A DNA stretch of 64,000 bases from Jiangella mangrovi (GTDB lineage: Bacteria; Actinomycetota; Actinomycetes; Jiangellales; Jiangellaceae): NCBI RefSeq assembly GCF_014204975.1, contig NZ_JACHMM010000001.1, positions 4,588,001 through 4,652,000 of the forward strand, given 5' to 3'. How positions within the stretch are numbered: the stretch's first letter is position 1; each line of letters begins with the position of its first letter. The position numbers and the translations under genes are program-made. This document shows, one piece after another, positions 9,599 to 19,092 of the stretch. The notes below the pieces were generated by a model that searched no databases, had not been told where the DNA came from, and worked only from the letters and a program-made list of their open reading frames with translations.

Positions 9599-9954
9599 GC
9601 CGCCGTCCCCTCGACGGAGTCGAGCAGGCCGTCGTCGAAGCAGGTGCGGGTGCCGGTGTGGCAGGCCGGGCCCTCTTGGTCGACCTTCAGCAGCAGGGTG
9701 TCGCCGTCGCAGTCGAGGCGCACCTCACGCACCCACTGCCGGTGGCCGGACGTCTCGCCCTTGACCCAGTAGTCGGCGCGGCTGCGGCTCCAGTACGTCG
9801 CCCGGCCGGTCGTGAGGGTGCGATGCAGCGCCTCGGCGTCCATCCAGGCGAGCATGAGCACCTCACCGGTGTCGTGCTGCTGGACGACGGCGGGCAGCAG
9901 ACCGTCGGGCGTCAGCTTCAGCCGGGCGGCTACGGAGGGGTCGAGACCGGGCAT
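9595..9954 (-). CDS. hisI: Phosphoribosyl-AMP cyclohydrolase
   Basis: Third step of histidine synthesis. A 119-residue single-domain HisI (no HisE fusion) with the family motifs [38 protein letters not shown] and the zinc-binding [10 protein letters not shown]. The ATG at 9954 gives the normal length. It heads the trp operon, as in other actinobacteria where hisF-hisI-trpE are adjacent, but hisF has been moved about 7 kb away by inserted genes. No leader peptide rich in Trp or His codons was seen upstream (9955-10095). Confidence 0.96.
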   Translation of the reverse strand: MPGLDPSVAARLKLTPDGLLPAVVQQHDTGEVLMLAWMDAEALHRTLTTGRATYWSRSRADYWVKGETSGHRQWVREVRLDCDGDTLLLKVDQEGPACHTGTRTCFDDGLLDSVEGTAA

Positions 9955-10095
9955 CTGCCCATTGTCCCCGACGGCGTCCGGGCGAAGGACACGCCTCCGG
10001 AGTTCCGGTATCGCATCGTGGACGAGACGATGACCTACTAGGGTGCGGTGGTTGGGTACGTCCCGGTAACCGGACCTTGACGAAGGAGCTTTCTC

Positions 10096-10584
10096 GTGGC
10101 AAGCACGTTCCGCGCCGCCGCGGCGGTGTCGGCCGTAGCCGCCGCGATCCTGGTGACCGGCTGTTCGGGCGACGACGGCGAGCCCAAGCGCGACGCGTCG
10201 GGCAACGTCACCGAGACCGCCGACGCCGCGGACGTCTTCGACGTGCGCGTGGGCGACTGCCTCGGCGACTTCGCCGACTCCGAGCAGGTCACCGACGTCG
10301 CCGTCGTCCCGTGCACGGACGAGCACGCGCAGGAGGTCTACGCGACGGCGCAGGTCCCCGACGGCGAGCTCCCCAGCGACGACGACCTCCAGACCCAGGC
10401 CGTCGAGACGTGCACGACGGAGTTCCAGACGTTCGTCGGCCTCGCCTACGAGGAGTCGGCGCTGGACTTCACCTGGCTGCAGCCCACGGCGGAGTCGTGG
10501 GACCAGGGCGACCGCGAGCTGGTCTGCCTGGTCTACGACCCCGCCGGCCCCGTGACCGGTTCGCTACGGGGCGCGAACCGCTGA
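10096..10584 (+). CDS. Septum-formation-domain lipoprotein 1
   Basis: A 162-residue exported lipoprotein: signal with lipobox VTGC (lipid-modified Cys near residue 22), a short acidic linker, then a domain starting [14 protein letters not shown] with the paired cysteines and [13 protein letters not shown] typical of the Septum_form family. A GAAGGAG site precedes the GTG start. It is followed by a paralogue with the same ending (GSLRGANR versus GTLEGANR). Family membership is good; the link to septation is only by family name. Confidence 0.85.
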   Translation: MASTFRAAAAVSAVAAAILVTGCSGDDGEPKRDASGNVTETADAADVFDVRVGDCLGDFADSEQVTDVAVVPCTDEHAQEVYATAQVPDGELPSDDDLQTQAVETCTTEFQTFVGLAYEESALDFTWLQPTAESWDQGDRELVCLVYDPAGPVTGSLRGANR

Positions 10585-10681
10585 CGTCGTGGGCACCCCC
10601 AATGGACTCCGCCGTCCGTCCGCGGACGGCGGCAGCACAACGCCGTCGATCGGCGTGTTCAACCTGAAGGAGACAAAGCTC

Positions 10682-11254
10682 GTGCGTATCACGATTCGAA
10701 CCGCTGTCACGGCCCTGGCCGCCGCCGCGGCGCTGAGCCTCAGCGCGTGTGGCGACGGTGCCTCTGACGCCGGCGACGGCGACGAGACCACCACCAGCGA
10801 GGAGACCGCGGCCGAGGGCGAAGAGACCCCCGCCGAGGAAGAGACCGAGCCGCCCGCCGAGGAGGAGTCCGAGGCTCCCGAGGGCGACACCCAGGACGTC
10901 TTCGACGTCGGCCTGGGCGACTGCATCAGCAACTTCAACGCCGAGGAGCAGGTCAGCGAGCTGACCGTCATCGCCTGCGAGGACGAGCACGACCAGGAGG
11001 TCTTCGCGGTCTTCGAGGTCCCCGAGGGCGACGGCAGCTTCCCGGGCGCCGAGGCGTTCCAGACGCAGGTCGAGAGCGACTGCATCAGCGAGTTCGCCAC
11101 GTTCGTCGGCATGGACTACAACGAGTCGGTCCTCGAGATCCGGTGGCTGGAGCCGACCGAGGAGTCGTGGGCCGAGGGCGACCGCGAGCTCGTCTGCACC
11201 GTGCTCGACCCGTCCGGTCCGGTGAGCGGCACCCTCGAGGGCGCCAACCGCTGA
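10682..11254 (+). CDS. Septum-formation-domain lipoprotein 2
   Basis: A 190-residue paralogue of the preceding gene. The GTG at 10682 follows GAAGGAGAC; an earlier in-frame start would bury the signal peptide. Lipobox LSAC is followed by an unusually long Glu/Thr/Ala/Pro linker (about residues 30-65), then DVFDVGLGDCISNF and ACEDEHDQEVFAVF. The globular domains are close enough to indicate tandem duplication, with divergence concentrated in the linker. Confidence 0.85.
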   Translation: MRITIRTAVTALAAAAALSLSACGDGASDAGDGDETTTSEETAAEGEETPAEEETEPPAEEESEAPEGDTQDVFDVGLGDCISNFNAEEQVSELTVIACEDEHDQEVFAVFEVPEGDGSFPGAEAFQTQVESDCISEFATFVGMDYNESVLEIRWLEPTEESWAEGDRELVCTVLDPSGPVSGTLEGANR

Positions 11255-11279
11255 CCGGGCTCGGCCCGGACCACGCACG

Positions 11280-11308
11280 CCTGGGTCAGCGCGACTGGCT
11301 GACCCAGG
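11280..11308. terminator. Convergent terminator hairpin
   Basis: Perfect 11-base arms CCTGGGTCAGC and GCTGACCCAGG with a 7-base loop, between the converging lipoprotein and ABC exporter genes. The stem overlaps the last codons of the ABC gene. Confidence 0.6.
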
Positions 11309-13073
11309 CGGCGTGCAGGGCGGCGTAGATGCCGCCCTTCTCGACCAGCTCGGCGTGCGGCCCGGCCTCGACGAGGCGGCCGCGGTCGAACACGAAGACC
11401 TCGTCGGCGGCCTCGGCGGTGGACAGCCGGTGCGCGATGGTCACCGACGTGCGGCCGCGGGAGATGCCCTCGAGCGCCCGGGCCAGCCGGACCTCCGTGG
11501 CGGGGTCGACGGCGCTGGTGGCCTCGTCGAGGACCAGCAGGTCGGGGTCGGCGAGGTAGGCACGGGCCAGCGCCACCAGCTGCCGCTCGCCCGCCGACAG
11601 CGACTCGCCGCGCTGCCCGACCGGTGTCTCGAGCCGGAACGGCAGGGAGTCGAGCCACTCCCCCAGGCCCAGTTCCGTGACGGCGATCAGCAGGTCGTCG
11701 TCGCTGGCGTCCGGCCGGCCGTAGCGCAGGTTCGCCGCCAGCGTGTCGTCGAAGAGGAAGCCCTCTTGCGGCACCATGACGACCCGCTCGCGCAGGGAGT
11801 CGAAGCGCACCTCGCGCAGGTCGATGCCGTCGACCAGCACCCGGCCGTCGACGGGGTCCATGAGCCGGGTGAGCAGCTTGGCGAACGTCGTCTTGCCCGA
11901 GCCGGTCTCGCCGACCACCGCCACCCGGGTGTGCCGGGCGATGGCCACGTCGACCTCGTGCAGCACCGTCGGGCCGCTGGGGTAGGCGTACGACACGTGC
12001 TCGAACCGGACGTCGATGGGCCCGCGCGGGAGGCTGACGCCGTCGTCGCCAGGATCGGCGACGTCGGCCGGGGTGTCGAGGATGCCCAGCACCCGCCGCC
12101 ACCCGGCGATGGCGTTCTGCGCCTCGCTGAGCACCTCGGTGCCCACCTGGACCGGCGCCACGAACAGCGTCACCAGGAACAGGAACGCCAGCATGCGCCC
12201 GAGCGAGATGTCGCCGGCCACGCCGAGCAGCACGCCGACCACGACGATGGCGGCGTTGGCCAGGCCGGCCACGACCTCGCCGGTGGAGAACGCCGTCGCC
12301 GCGAGCCGCTGCGCCCGGCTGGCCGCGACCCGGTGTGACTCGACGGCGTCGTCGATGCGCTGCTGGGTGCGGCCCTCGACGGCGTACGCCCGGACCGCCT
12401 GGGCGCCGACGACGGACTCGGAGATGGCGCCGAGCATGCCGCCGACCCGCTCGCGGACGATCATGTAAGCCGACGAGAGCATGCGCTGGAACGTGCGCAG
12501 CGCCAGGAACAACGGCAGGAAGCAGATCCAGACCAGCAGCGTCAGCTGCCAGCTGTAGATCGCCATGACGATGGTCGCGATGATCAGCTGGCCGATGCTG
12601 ACCAGCATGATCAGTCCGCCCCACTGGACGAACTGCGAGATGGTGTCGACGTCGCTGGTGACCCGCGAGACCAGCGAGCCGCGCCGCTCGGTGTCCTGGG
12701 TGAGCACGGACAGGTCGTGCACGTGCCGGAACGCCTTGGTCCGCAGCGTCGCGAGCCCGGCCTCGCTGGCCTTGAAGATGCGCCGGTTCATGAAGTAGGC
12801 GGCGACGACGGTGATGACGACGCCCACACCGGCCAGCGCGATCATCCAGCGGACGTAGCCGAGGTCGGGGCCGTCGCCGGCGTTCAGGCCGCCGTCGACG
12901 GTCTGCTGGACGGCGATGGGCACGACGACGCGCCCGGCCGTCGCGACCAGCGCGAGCAGCAGGGTCGCCGTCAGGCCGGTGGTGATCTCGGGCGAGAGCG
13001 CGAGCCCCCGGCGGAACGTCCGCCAGGCGCCGTCGTCGGTGCGGACCTCGCCCAGCTGCGAAGCGGTGCTCAT
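11286..13073 (-). CDS. ABC exporter half-transporter, catalytic subunit
   Basis: A 595-residue fused membrane/ATPase chain with six helices in the N-terminal 320 residues. The nucleotide-binding domain has a normal Walker A (GETGSGKTT), Walker B with catalytic Glu (LLVLDEATSA) and switch His (IAHRLST), but a degenerate signature LSAGERQ instead of LSGGQ. Its ATG overlaps the stop of the partner gene (ATGA). Together they look like an asymmetric heterodimeric multidrug or lipid exporter. The substrate is unknown. Confidence 0.93.
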   Translation of the reverse strand: MSTASQLGEVRTDDGAWRTFRRGLALSPEITTGLTATLLLALVATAGRVVVPIAVQQTVDGGLNAGDGPDLGYVRWMIALAGVGVVITVVAAYFMNRRIFKASEAGLATLRTKAFRHVHDLSVLTQDTERRGSLVSRVTSDVDTISQFVQWGGLIMLVSIGQLIIATIVMAIYSWQLTLLVWICFLPLFLALRTFQRMLSSAYMIVRERVGGMLGAISESVVGAQAVRAYAVEGRTQQRIDDAVESHRVAASRAQRLAATAFSTGEVVAGLANAAIVVVGVLLGVAGDISLGRMLAFLFLVTLFVAPVQVGTEVLSEAQNAIAGWRRVLGILDTPADVADPGDDGVSLPRGPIDVRFEHVSYAYPSGPTVLHEVDVAIARHTRVAVVGETGSGKTTFAKLLTRLMDPVDGRVLVDGIDLREVRFDSLRERVVMVPQEGFLFDDTLAANLRYGRPDASDDDLLIAVTELGLGEWLDSLPFRLETPVGQRGESLSAGERQLVALARAYLADPDLLVLDEATSAVDPATEVRLARALEGISRGRTSVTIAHRLSTAEAADEVFVFDRGRLVEAGPHAELVEKGGIYAALHAAWVSQSR

Positions 13074-14875
13074 GCGGGGTCCTTCGCGTCGGTGCCGGCC
13101 ATGGCCCGCTCGGCGGCGTCGCGCTCGTAGGCGGTGATGAGGTCGCGGTAGCCGGGCGAGGCCGTCAGCAGCTCGGTGTGGCTGCCGCGCGCGGACACCT
13201 TGCCGTCCTCGACGTAGACGACCTCGTCGGCCAGCGCGATGGTGGCCCGCCGGTACGCGACGACGACGACGGTGGACGGCAGCGCGGCGTCGCGCAGGCC
13301 GGCCAGGATGCGCCGCTCGACCTCGGGGTCGACGGCGCTGGTGGCGTCGTCGAGGACGAGCAGCCGTGGCTTGCGGACCAGGGCCCGGGCCAGCGCCAGC
13401 CGCTGGCGCTGCCCGCCGGACAGCGTGGTGCCGCGCTCGCCGATGCGGGCGTCGAGCTCGCCGGCGAGCTCGTGCACGAACCGGTCGCCCTGGGCGAGAC
13501 GCAGTGCGGCCCAGACGTCGGCGTCGGGCACGGCCAGGCCGAGGGTGACGTTGTCGCGGACGCTGTCCTCGAAGATGAACGGCTGCTGGAACACCAGCGA
13601 CACGGCTCCGGCGACCGCGCCGGGCTCGAGCTGGCGCAGGTCGGTGCCGTCGAGCAGCACCGCGCCGCTGCCCGGGTCGACCAGCCGGACCAGCAGGCTG
13701 GCCAGCGTCGACTTGCCCGACCCGGTGGACCCGACGACGGCGATGGTGCGGCCCGGCTCGACGTCGAGGTGGACGCCGTCGAGCACCGGCGTGCCCTCGA
13801 CGTAGGAGTAGCTGACGTCGCGGACGCCGAGGTGGGCGGGCTCGCCGTAGCCGTTGAGGCTGCTCGTCCCGTGCGGGAGCGCCCCCGTCGCGCCGAGCAC
13901 CGCCTGCACCCGCCGCCAGCCGACGGTGGCGCGCGGCAGCTCGCCGAGCACGAAGCCGATGGCGCGGATGGGGAACGCCGTGATGGTGAGCAGGTAGGCG
14001 ACCTGGACCAGCGTGCCGGCCGCCATCTGGCCCTCGGCGACCCGCGCCGAGCCGATGATCAGCACCGCGAGCACGCCGAGGTTGGGCAGCGCCTCCATCA
14101 TGGGGTCGAACGCGCCGCGCACCCGGCCGACGGCGGAGTTGGCGTCGCGCAGCTGGCCGGCGACCTTGGCGAACCGGGCGGTCTCGTCGGCCTCGCGGCC
14201 CATGGCCTTGACGACCATGGCGCCGTCGAAGGACTCGTGCGCGACGCCCGACAGCTCGGCCCGCAGCGCCTGCGCCCGCGTGGCCAGCGGCGACAGCCGG
14301 CGCTGGTAGAAGAAGTTCAGCACCAGGATGGCCGGGAACACCAGCACGCCGACCAGCGCCAGCAGCGGATCGGCCAGGAACATCGACACCAGCGCGAAGA
14401 TCAGCATGACCACGACGCCGAGCGCGAACGGCAGCGGCGCGATGGGCCAGAACGACGACTCGACGTCGGCGTTCGCGTTGGACAGCAGCAGGCCGGTGGA
14501 ATGCTGGTGGTGCCAGGCCAGCGGCAGCCGAAGATACTGGCGGCTGACGCGACGCCGGTAGCGGGCGTTGAGGCGATACTGGCCGAGCCCGGCAAAGTAC
14601 CGGCGCACCACGATGCCGCCGGCCTTGACCAGCGCCGTCACCATGATGGCCAGCGCCGCCAGGGCAAGGGCGCCCGTGGTCGTCTCGCCGTCGCGGAACG
14701 CCGGCACCACCACGCGGTCGGTAACCCGCCCGATGACCTCGGCCGCCGCCACCGTCGCGAACCCGTACACCGCGCTGCCCGCGACCGCGATGCCGAGGAT
14801 GACCGGCTCGTCCCGCATGGCCCGGACGAGGATCCGGACCCCCTCGCGCAGGGTGGCCTGCCGCTCGTCCCTCAC
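13070..14875 (-). CDS. ABC exporter half-transporter, degenerate-site subunit
   Basis: About 600 residues with the same six-helix plus ATPase layout. Here the signature is canonical (LSGGQRQRLALARAL) but Walker B ends in Asp (LLVLDDATSA) and the switch His is lost (VAYRRAT). It therefore complements the next gene: the competent ATP site uses this chain's signature with the partner's Walker motifs. I take the GTG at 14875 as start; the open frame extends further, but that extension is Arg/Pro-rich and untypical. Start confidence is moderate. Confidence 0.9.
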   Translation of the reverse strand: MRDERQATLREGVRILVRAMRDEPVILGIAVAGSAVYGFATVAAAEVIGRVTDRVVVPAFRDGETTTGALALAALAIMVTALVKAGGIVVRRYFAGLGQYRLNARYRRRVSRQYLRLPLAWHHQHSTGLLLSNANADVESSFWPIAPLPFALGVVVMLIFALVSMFLADPLLALVGVLVFPAILVLNFFYQRRLSPLATRAQALRAELSGVAHESFDGAMVVKAMGREADETARFAKVAGQLRDANSAVGRVRGAFDPMMEALPNLGVLAVLIIGSARVAEGQMAAGTLVQVAYLLTITAFPIRAIGFVLGELPRATVGWRRVQAVLGATGALPHGTSSLNGYGEPAHLGVRDVSYSYVEGTPVLDGVHLDVEPGRTIAVVGSTGSGKSTLASLLVRLVDPGSGAVLLDGTDLRQLEPGAVAGAVSLVFQQPFIFEDSVRDNVTLGLAVPDADVWAALRLAQGDRFVHELAGELDARIGERGTTLSGGQRQRLALARALVRKPRLLVLDDATSAVDPEVERRILAGLRDAALPSTVVVVAYRRATIALADEVVYVEDGKVSARGSHTELLTASPGYRDLITAYERDAAERAMAGTDAKDPA

Positions 14876-15061
14876 GTCACTCGCTCTCTGCGCTCCACGC
14901 TGCGGCCACGGACGGAGCGCAGGCGTGGTCGACCGCTCGCTCGAATTCCGTGGGGTGCCCGGCTTTGTACGGTACCAACAGCCACCGACACACCTGTAAT
15001 CGGTTTCCGCGCCCGCCGGCCCCGACATGACTCGGCAATCGCGGTGACCGGCGGCCGCACC

Positions 15062-15113
15062 ATGATCATCAAGGATTCACCACACCATGCTGTGGTCGAT
15101 CCTTGATGATCAT
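15062..15113. repeat. Palindrome B1 with TGATGATCAT ends
   Basis: 15-base arms ATGATCATCAAGGAT (15062-15076) and its complement (15099-15113), with an inner CCACA/TGTGG stem. The ends match those of the palindrome at 40281-40332. It overlaps the next palindrome by the shared GATCAT. Confidence 0.85.
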
Positions 15114-15165
15114 GGAGAAGGTCGGCTCAACAGCGCCTCGGAAGCCGCCCTTCTCCATGATCAAC
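15108..15165. repeat. Palindrome B2, copy of repeat A
   Basis: 20-base arms 15108-15127 and 15143-15162 with one mismatch. The right half, 15134-15165, is identical over 32 bases to 5768-5799, whereas the left half has diverged (AAGGTCGGCTC). Such half-conservation suggests either gene conversion or decay of a mobile palindrome. Confidence 0.85.
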
Positions 15166-15422
15166 AGTGAGCGGCCGGCGGAACTGGACCACAGCGAGAC
15201 CCATCGCCGAACACCACAGCGCAACCGCCAGCGGCCAGCGCAACCCAAGACACAGCGCCACTAAGGGCCGGGTCCATTCCGGGGAGGGGGCCCTGGTGCT
15301 GTTGAAGGCGCCCTCGACAATGAAAGACAGCAGGGGCCCGACCCACGTCAGCACCCCCAACGCCGAACTGCCCGCCTCACCCACAAGGGGCGAGACGGGC
15401 AGCGACGGGTGGAACGACGGCG
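15166..15422. other. Gene-free stretch with an imperfect hairpin
   Basis: No convincing gene. An 85-codon minus-strand frame across it has hydrophobic segments but no start signal and no similarity I recognise. At 15270-15344 an imperfect nested inverted repeat pairs GGGTC/GACCC, GGGCCC/GGGCCC and TGCTGT/ACAGCA around a central GGCGCC. With the two palindromes just upstream it makes the whole 15.06-15.42 kb interval a cluster of foldable repeats downstream of the surface-protein gene. Confidence 0.5.
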
Positions 15423-16695
15423 TCAGGCGGCGCTCCGGCGCGACCGGAGCACGAACGCCAGCCCGACGATGCCGAACAGGACGGCGGCAGCCAGCGGCAG
15501 CCCGAGGCCGGCGCCGGTGTCGGGCAGCGGCTCGCCCGTCTCGGACGGCGACGGGGTGGGCGTGGGCGTGGCGGTCGGCTTCTCCGCGACCGTGATCGAC
15601 ACGGTCGCCGGCTCGGACGTCGCCGAGCCGTCGGACACGGTGAAGGTGAAGGCGTCGTCGCCGGCGTAGCCCTCGGCCGGCGTGTAGGTGAGGTCGGCGC
15701 CGTCGCCGCTCAGCGTGCCGTGCTCCGGCTCGGACGCCAGCGCGTAGGTGAGCTCGTCGCCGTCCTCGTCGGTGCCGGTCAGCGTGATGTCGACCGGGGT
15801 GTCGACGGTGGTCTCGACGGTCTGGTCGACGGCGACGGGCGCGTGGTTGGCCTCGAAGGTCCCCGCCGCGATGAGGACGGTGGAGTCGAAGGCGTAGTCC
15901 GACGCGTCGGAGATGGCCAGCTTGATGTGGTTGGTCTCGCCGGCCTGGACCTCGGCGGCGCAGGTGAGCACCGTCGTGAAGCCGTCGAGCTCGGTGGCCA
16001 CCGATGCGTCCTCGTTGTCGGTGAAGAGGTCGGCGTGCGCCCCGGCGTTGATGGTGTTGATCGAGACCGGCTGGGCGTCGTCGCCGACGACGGCGCAGTT
16101 CTCACCGTTGACGTAGAAGCCGAAGACGTCGTTGTACTCCGAGCCGACCCACTCGTTGTACTCCTCGGAGCCGAAGATGTAGTCGAAGCGGATCTGGCCG
16201 GTCTCGGGGACGAAGTCGAACTCGAGCACCGCGGCGTCGTTGGTCGCGAAGCTCGGACAGCTCGGACAGGTCGGTGTCGCCGGGCGTGGCGACCTCGGTG
16301 GTCATGTCGTCGGCGACGTTGGGGCCGAGGACGCTGCTGCGCTCGCCCCCCACGGCGCCGGACGACAGCAGGACGCCGCCCGCGACGCCGAAGACGTCGT
16401 CGAACCCGCCGGCCAGGCCGGCCGAGACCGGGCTGCCGGTGTACGCGACATTGTCGACGGTGACGCCGTCGCCGACGAGGGTCTGGACGATCTCCTCGAC
16501 GGTCAGGTCGCCGGTGTCGAGGTCGACGACGGTCTGGTCGCCGACGCCCTCGCCCTTGGGGGCGAGGGACTGGGTGAAGGTGCGCTCGGCCGGCTCGTCG
16601 GCGGCCAGGGCCGCCGGCGCACCGGCCGTCGCGAGGATCAGGAGGCCGCCCGCGACCAGCGCGGACGTCCTGTGGACAGACGACAGAGACCTCAC
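15423..16695 (-). pseudogene. LPDTG-anchored choice-of-anchor L surface protein, frameshifted
   Basis: Two frames together make one cell-surface protein. Frame one starts at GTG 16695 (GAGGGGGG eight bases upstream) with a signal peptide and the first part of a choice-of-anchor L domain, ending SPVSAGL...GDTDLSELSEL. Frame two resumes with FATNDAAVLEFDFVPETG, EEYNEWVGSEYNDVF, an Ig/cadherin-like module (NHAPVAVDQ to VSITV), a Pro/Thr spacer and a C-terminal LPDTG sortase signal, membrane segment and Arg tail. The break is at about 16245-16255, beside a tandem CTCGGACAG duplication (16252-16269), and one extra base explains it. It is either a true pseudogene or a sequencing error. Confidence 0.75.
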
Positions 16696-16862
16696 TGTGG
16701 GTGCCCCCCTCAAGGCACGGCGGGCCTACGGCGCCGCCGTCACACAAGCAAAAGAAGAAAAGTGTCGTGTCAGGGTCCGCCCACGCACGCGGCGGACCGC
16801 GTCAGCATAGCCGCAAACACCCCATTTGAGGGGACTCGACCCGCTAGATCATCGAACGATGT

Positions 16863-17624
16863 TCAACGGACGGTATGCCCGGATTCGGCCAGCACCGACT
16901 TGACCTCGCCGATGTGCAGATCGCCGAAGTGGAAGACGCTCGCGGCCAGGACGGCGTCGGCTCCGGCGTCGACGGCGGGCGCGAAGTCCGCGAGCGCTCC
17001 GGCGCCGCCGCTGGCGATCACCGGCACGTCGACGACGGCGCGTACCGCGGTCAGCATGGCGAGGTCGTAGCCGTCCTTGGTGCCGTCGGCGTCCATTGAG
17101 TTCAGCAGGATCTCCCCCGCCCCCAGCTCCGCGGCCCGGGCCGCCCAGCCGACGGCGTCGATGCCGGTGCCGCGGCGCCCGCCGTGCGTGGTGACCTCGA
17201 AACCGGACTCGGTGTCGCCGCCGCGCCGCGCGTCGACCGACAGCACGAGCACCTGGTTGCCGAACCGGCCGGCGATCTCGGCGACGAGCTCGGGCCTGGC
17301 GACGGCGGCGGTGTTGACGCCGATCTTGTCCGCGCCCGCGCGCAGCAGCCGGTCGACGTCGTCGACGGAGCGGACGCCGCCGCCGACGGTCAGCGGGATG
17401 AACACCTGCTCGGCCGTGCGCGAGACGACGTCGTACATGGTCGAGCGGTCGTCCGACGACGCGGTGATGTCGAGGAACACCAGCTCGTCGGCGCCCTCGG
17501 CCCCGTAGGCGGCGGCCAGCTCGACGGGGTCGCCGGCGTCGCGCAGGTTGGTGAAGTTCACGCCCTTCACCACGCGGCCGGCGTCGACGTCGAGGCAGGG
17601 GATGACCCGGACGGCCACACTCAC
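16863..17624 (-). CDS. hisF: Imidazole glycerol phosphate synthase cyclase subunit
   Basis: Partner of HisH; makes IGP and AICAR. A 253-residue barrel beginning [19 protein letters not shown] (catalytic Asp) with [38 protein letters not shown] and VIASGGAG. The GTG start overlaps the priA stop (GTGA), which fixes it. Downstream, where hisI would normally follow, lies a frameshifted surface-protein gene. Confidence 0.97.
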   Translation of the reverse strand: MSVAVRVIPCLDVDAGRVVKGVNFTNLRDAGDPVELAAAYGAEGADELVFLDITASSDDRSTMYDVVSRTAEQVFIPLTVGGGVRSVDDVDRLLRAGADKIGVNTAAVARPELVAEIAGRFGNQVLVLSVDARRGGDTESGFEVTTHGGRRGTGIDAVGWAARAAELGAGEILLNSMDADGTKDGYDLAMLTAVRAVVDVPVIASGGAGALADFAPAVDAGADAVLAASVFHFGDLHIGEVKSVLAESGHTVR

Positions 17625-18346
17625 GAGATGGCCACCTTCAAGGCCTCTTCCAGCGTGAACTGGCCCGCGTACAGCGCCTTGCCGATGATCGCGCCCTCGA
17701 CGCCGATCGGCACCAGCGACCGCAGCGCCGCGACGTCGTCGAGGCTCGACACCCCGCCCGACGCGACCACCGGCCGGGACGTCCGCGCGCAGACCTCGCG
17801 CAGCAGGTCGAGGTTCGGTCCGCGCAGCGTGCCGTCCTTGGTGACGTCGGTGACGACGTAGCGGGCGCAGCCGTCGCGGTCGAGCCGCTCGAGCACCTCC
17901 CACAGGTCGCCGCCCTCGCGGGTCCAGCCGCGGGCGGCCAGCGTGGTGCCGCGCACGTCCAGCCCGACGGCGACGCGGTCGCCGAAGCGGGCGATGGCCG
18001 ACGCCGTCCACTCCGGGTCCTCCAGCGCGGCGGTGCCGAGGTTGACCCGGCGGCACCCCGTCGCCAGCGCGGCCTCCAGCGACGCGTCGTCGCGGATGCC
18101 GCCGGACAGCTCGACGTCGACGTCCAGGCGCCCGACCACCGCGGCCAGCAACTCGCGGTTCGACCCGCGGCCGAACGCGGCATCGAGGTCGACCAGGTGC
18201 ACCCAGGGCGCGCCGGCGCTCTGCCAGGCCAGCGCGGCCTCGAGCGGGTCGCCGTAGGACGTCTCGGATCCGGCCTCGCCCTGGACCAGGCGCACGGCCT
18301 GCCCGTCGGCGACGTCGACGGCCGGCAGCAGCTCGAGCACCGTCAT
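17621..18346 (-). CDS. priA: Bifunctional HisA/TrpF isomerase
   Basis: A 241-residue barrel that in actinobacteria isomerises both ProFAR (histidine) and phosphoribosyl anthranilate (tryptophan). Motifs: [18 protein letters not shown] (catalytic Asp and conserved Arg), [36 protein letters not shown] (second Asp) and VASGGV. No trpF is present in the window, which supports the dual role. It overlaps hisF by GTGA and the upstream methyltransferase by TGATG. Confidence 0.95.
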   Translation of the reverse strand: MTVLELLPAVDVADGQAVRLVQGEAGSETSYGDPLEAALAWQSAGAPWVHLVDLDAAFGRGSNRELLAAVVGRLDVDVELSGGIRDDASLEAALATGCRRVNLGTAALEDPEWTASAIARFGDRVAVGLDVRGTTLAARGWTREGGDLWEVLERLDRDGCARYVVTDVTKDGTLRGPNLDLLREVCARTSRPVVASGGVSSLDDVAALRSLVPIGVEGAIIGKALYAGQFTLEEALKVAIS

Positions 18347-19092
18347 CAGAGCTTCACCGCCCGGAACCGGAGCCGGCGGTAGTCGGCCCACCAGGCGTCG
18401 TCGCGCCAGAGCGCCGGGCGGGCCAGCTCCTCGGCCCGCGCCAGCACCTCGGCGGGCAACCCCTCGACCTGCGACGACGCGAACATCTCCAGCCACTTCG
18501 TCATGCCGTCGGGGCCGGTGAGCTTGGTCGGCCGGTCGTAGAAGTCGAGCTGGCGGATCTCGAGCCCGGCGTCCTCGAGCATGGCGGCGTACTCGGCCGG
18601 CGAGTTGAAGAACCACGGCCAGGTGCGGTCGGGCAGCCCGGCCTCGCGGCAGGCGCGGTCGACGGCGGTGGTGATGGCGGCGACGTTGCCGGTGGCGCCC
18701 ATCTCGGCGACGAACCGGCCGCCCTCGCGCAGCGCGTCGGACACGCAGCCGAGCACCTCGACCTGCGACGTCATCCAGTGCAGCGCGGCATTGGAGATGA
18801 CGGCGTCGACCGGCTCGTCGACGGTGAAGTCGTGCGCGTCGGCGACCCGCAGTTCGGCGGCGTCGCCCAGCCGCTCGCGGGCGGCGTCGATCATGGCCGG
18901 GTCGGAGTCGAGCCCGATGACCCGCGCGCCGGCGTCGATGAGGCGGGCGGTCAGCTCGCCCGTGCCACAGCCGAGGTCGAGGATGGACTCGTCCGGCTGC
19001 GGCTTCAGCCAGTCGAGCAGCTCCGCACCGTAGGCCGCGACGAACGCGAAGTCGCGATTGTAGGCCCGTGCGTCCCAGTTGGTCACGGTCAC
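18346..19092 (-). CDS. Class I SAM methyltransferase, trans-aconitate methyltransferase-like
   Basis: A 248-residue enzyme with motif [16 protein letters not shown], the acidic loop [22 protein letters not shown] and SNAALHWM, resembling trans-aconitate 2-methyltransferase. The GTG start overlaps the hisH stop and the stop overlaps priA, so it is embedded in the his operon with translational coupling on both sides. It has no known role in histidine synthesis; the substrate assignment is only by resemblance. Confidence 0.85.
   Translation of the reverse strand: MTVTNWDARAYNRDFAFVAAYGAELLDWLKPQPDESILDLGCGTGELTARLIDAGARVIGLDSDPAMIDAARERLGDAAELRVADAHDFTVDEPVDAVISNAALHWMTSQVEVLGCVSDALREGGRFVAEMGATGNVAAITTAVDRACREAGLPDRTWPWFFNSPAEYAAMLEDAGLEIRQLDFYDRPTKLTGPDGMTKWLEMFASSQVEGLPAEVLARAEELARPALWRDDAWWADYRRLRFRAVKL

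Noticed and set aside
9955-10095. Trp or His leader-peptide attenuator before hisI-trpE
   Set aside because: No short frame with repeated Trp or His codons and no alternative hairpins found.
15127-15384. 85-codon hydrophobic frame on the minus strand
   Set aside because: Runs through the palindrome cluster, lacks a ribosome site and recognisable similarity.
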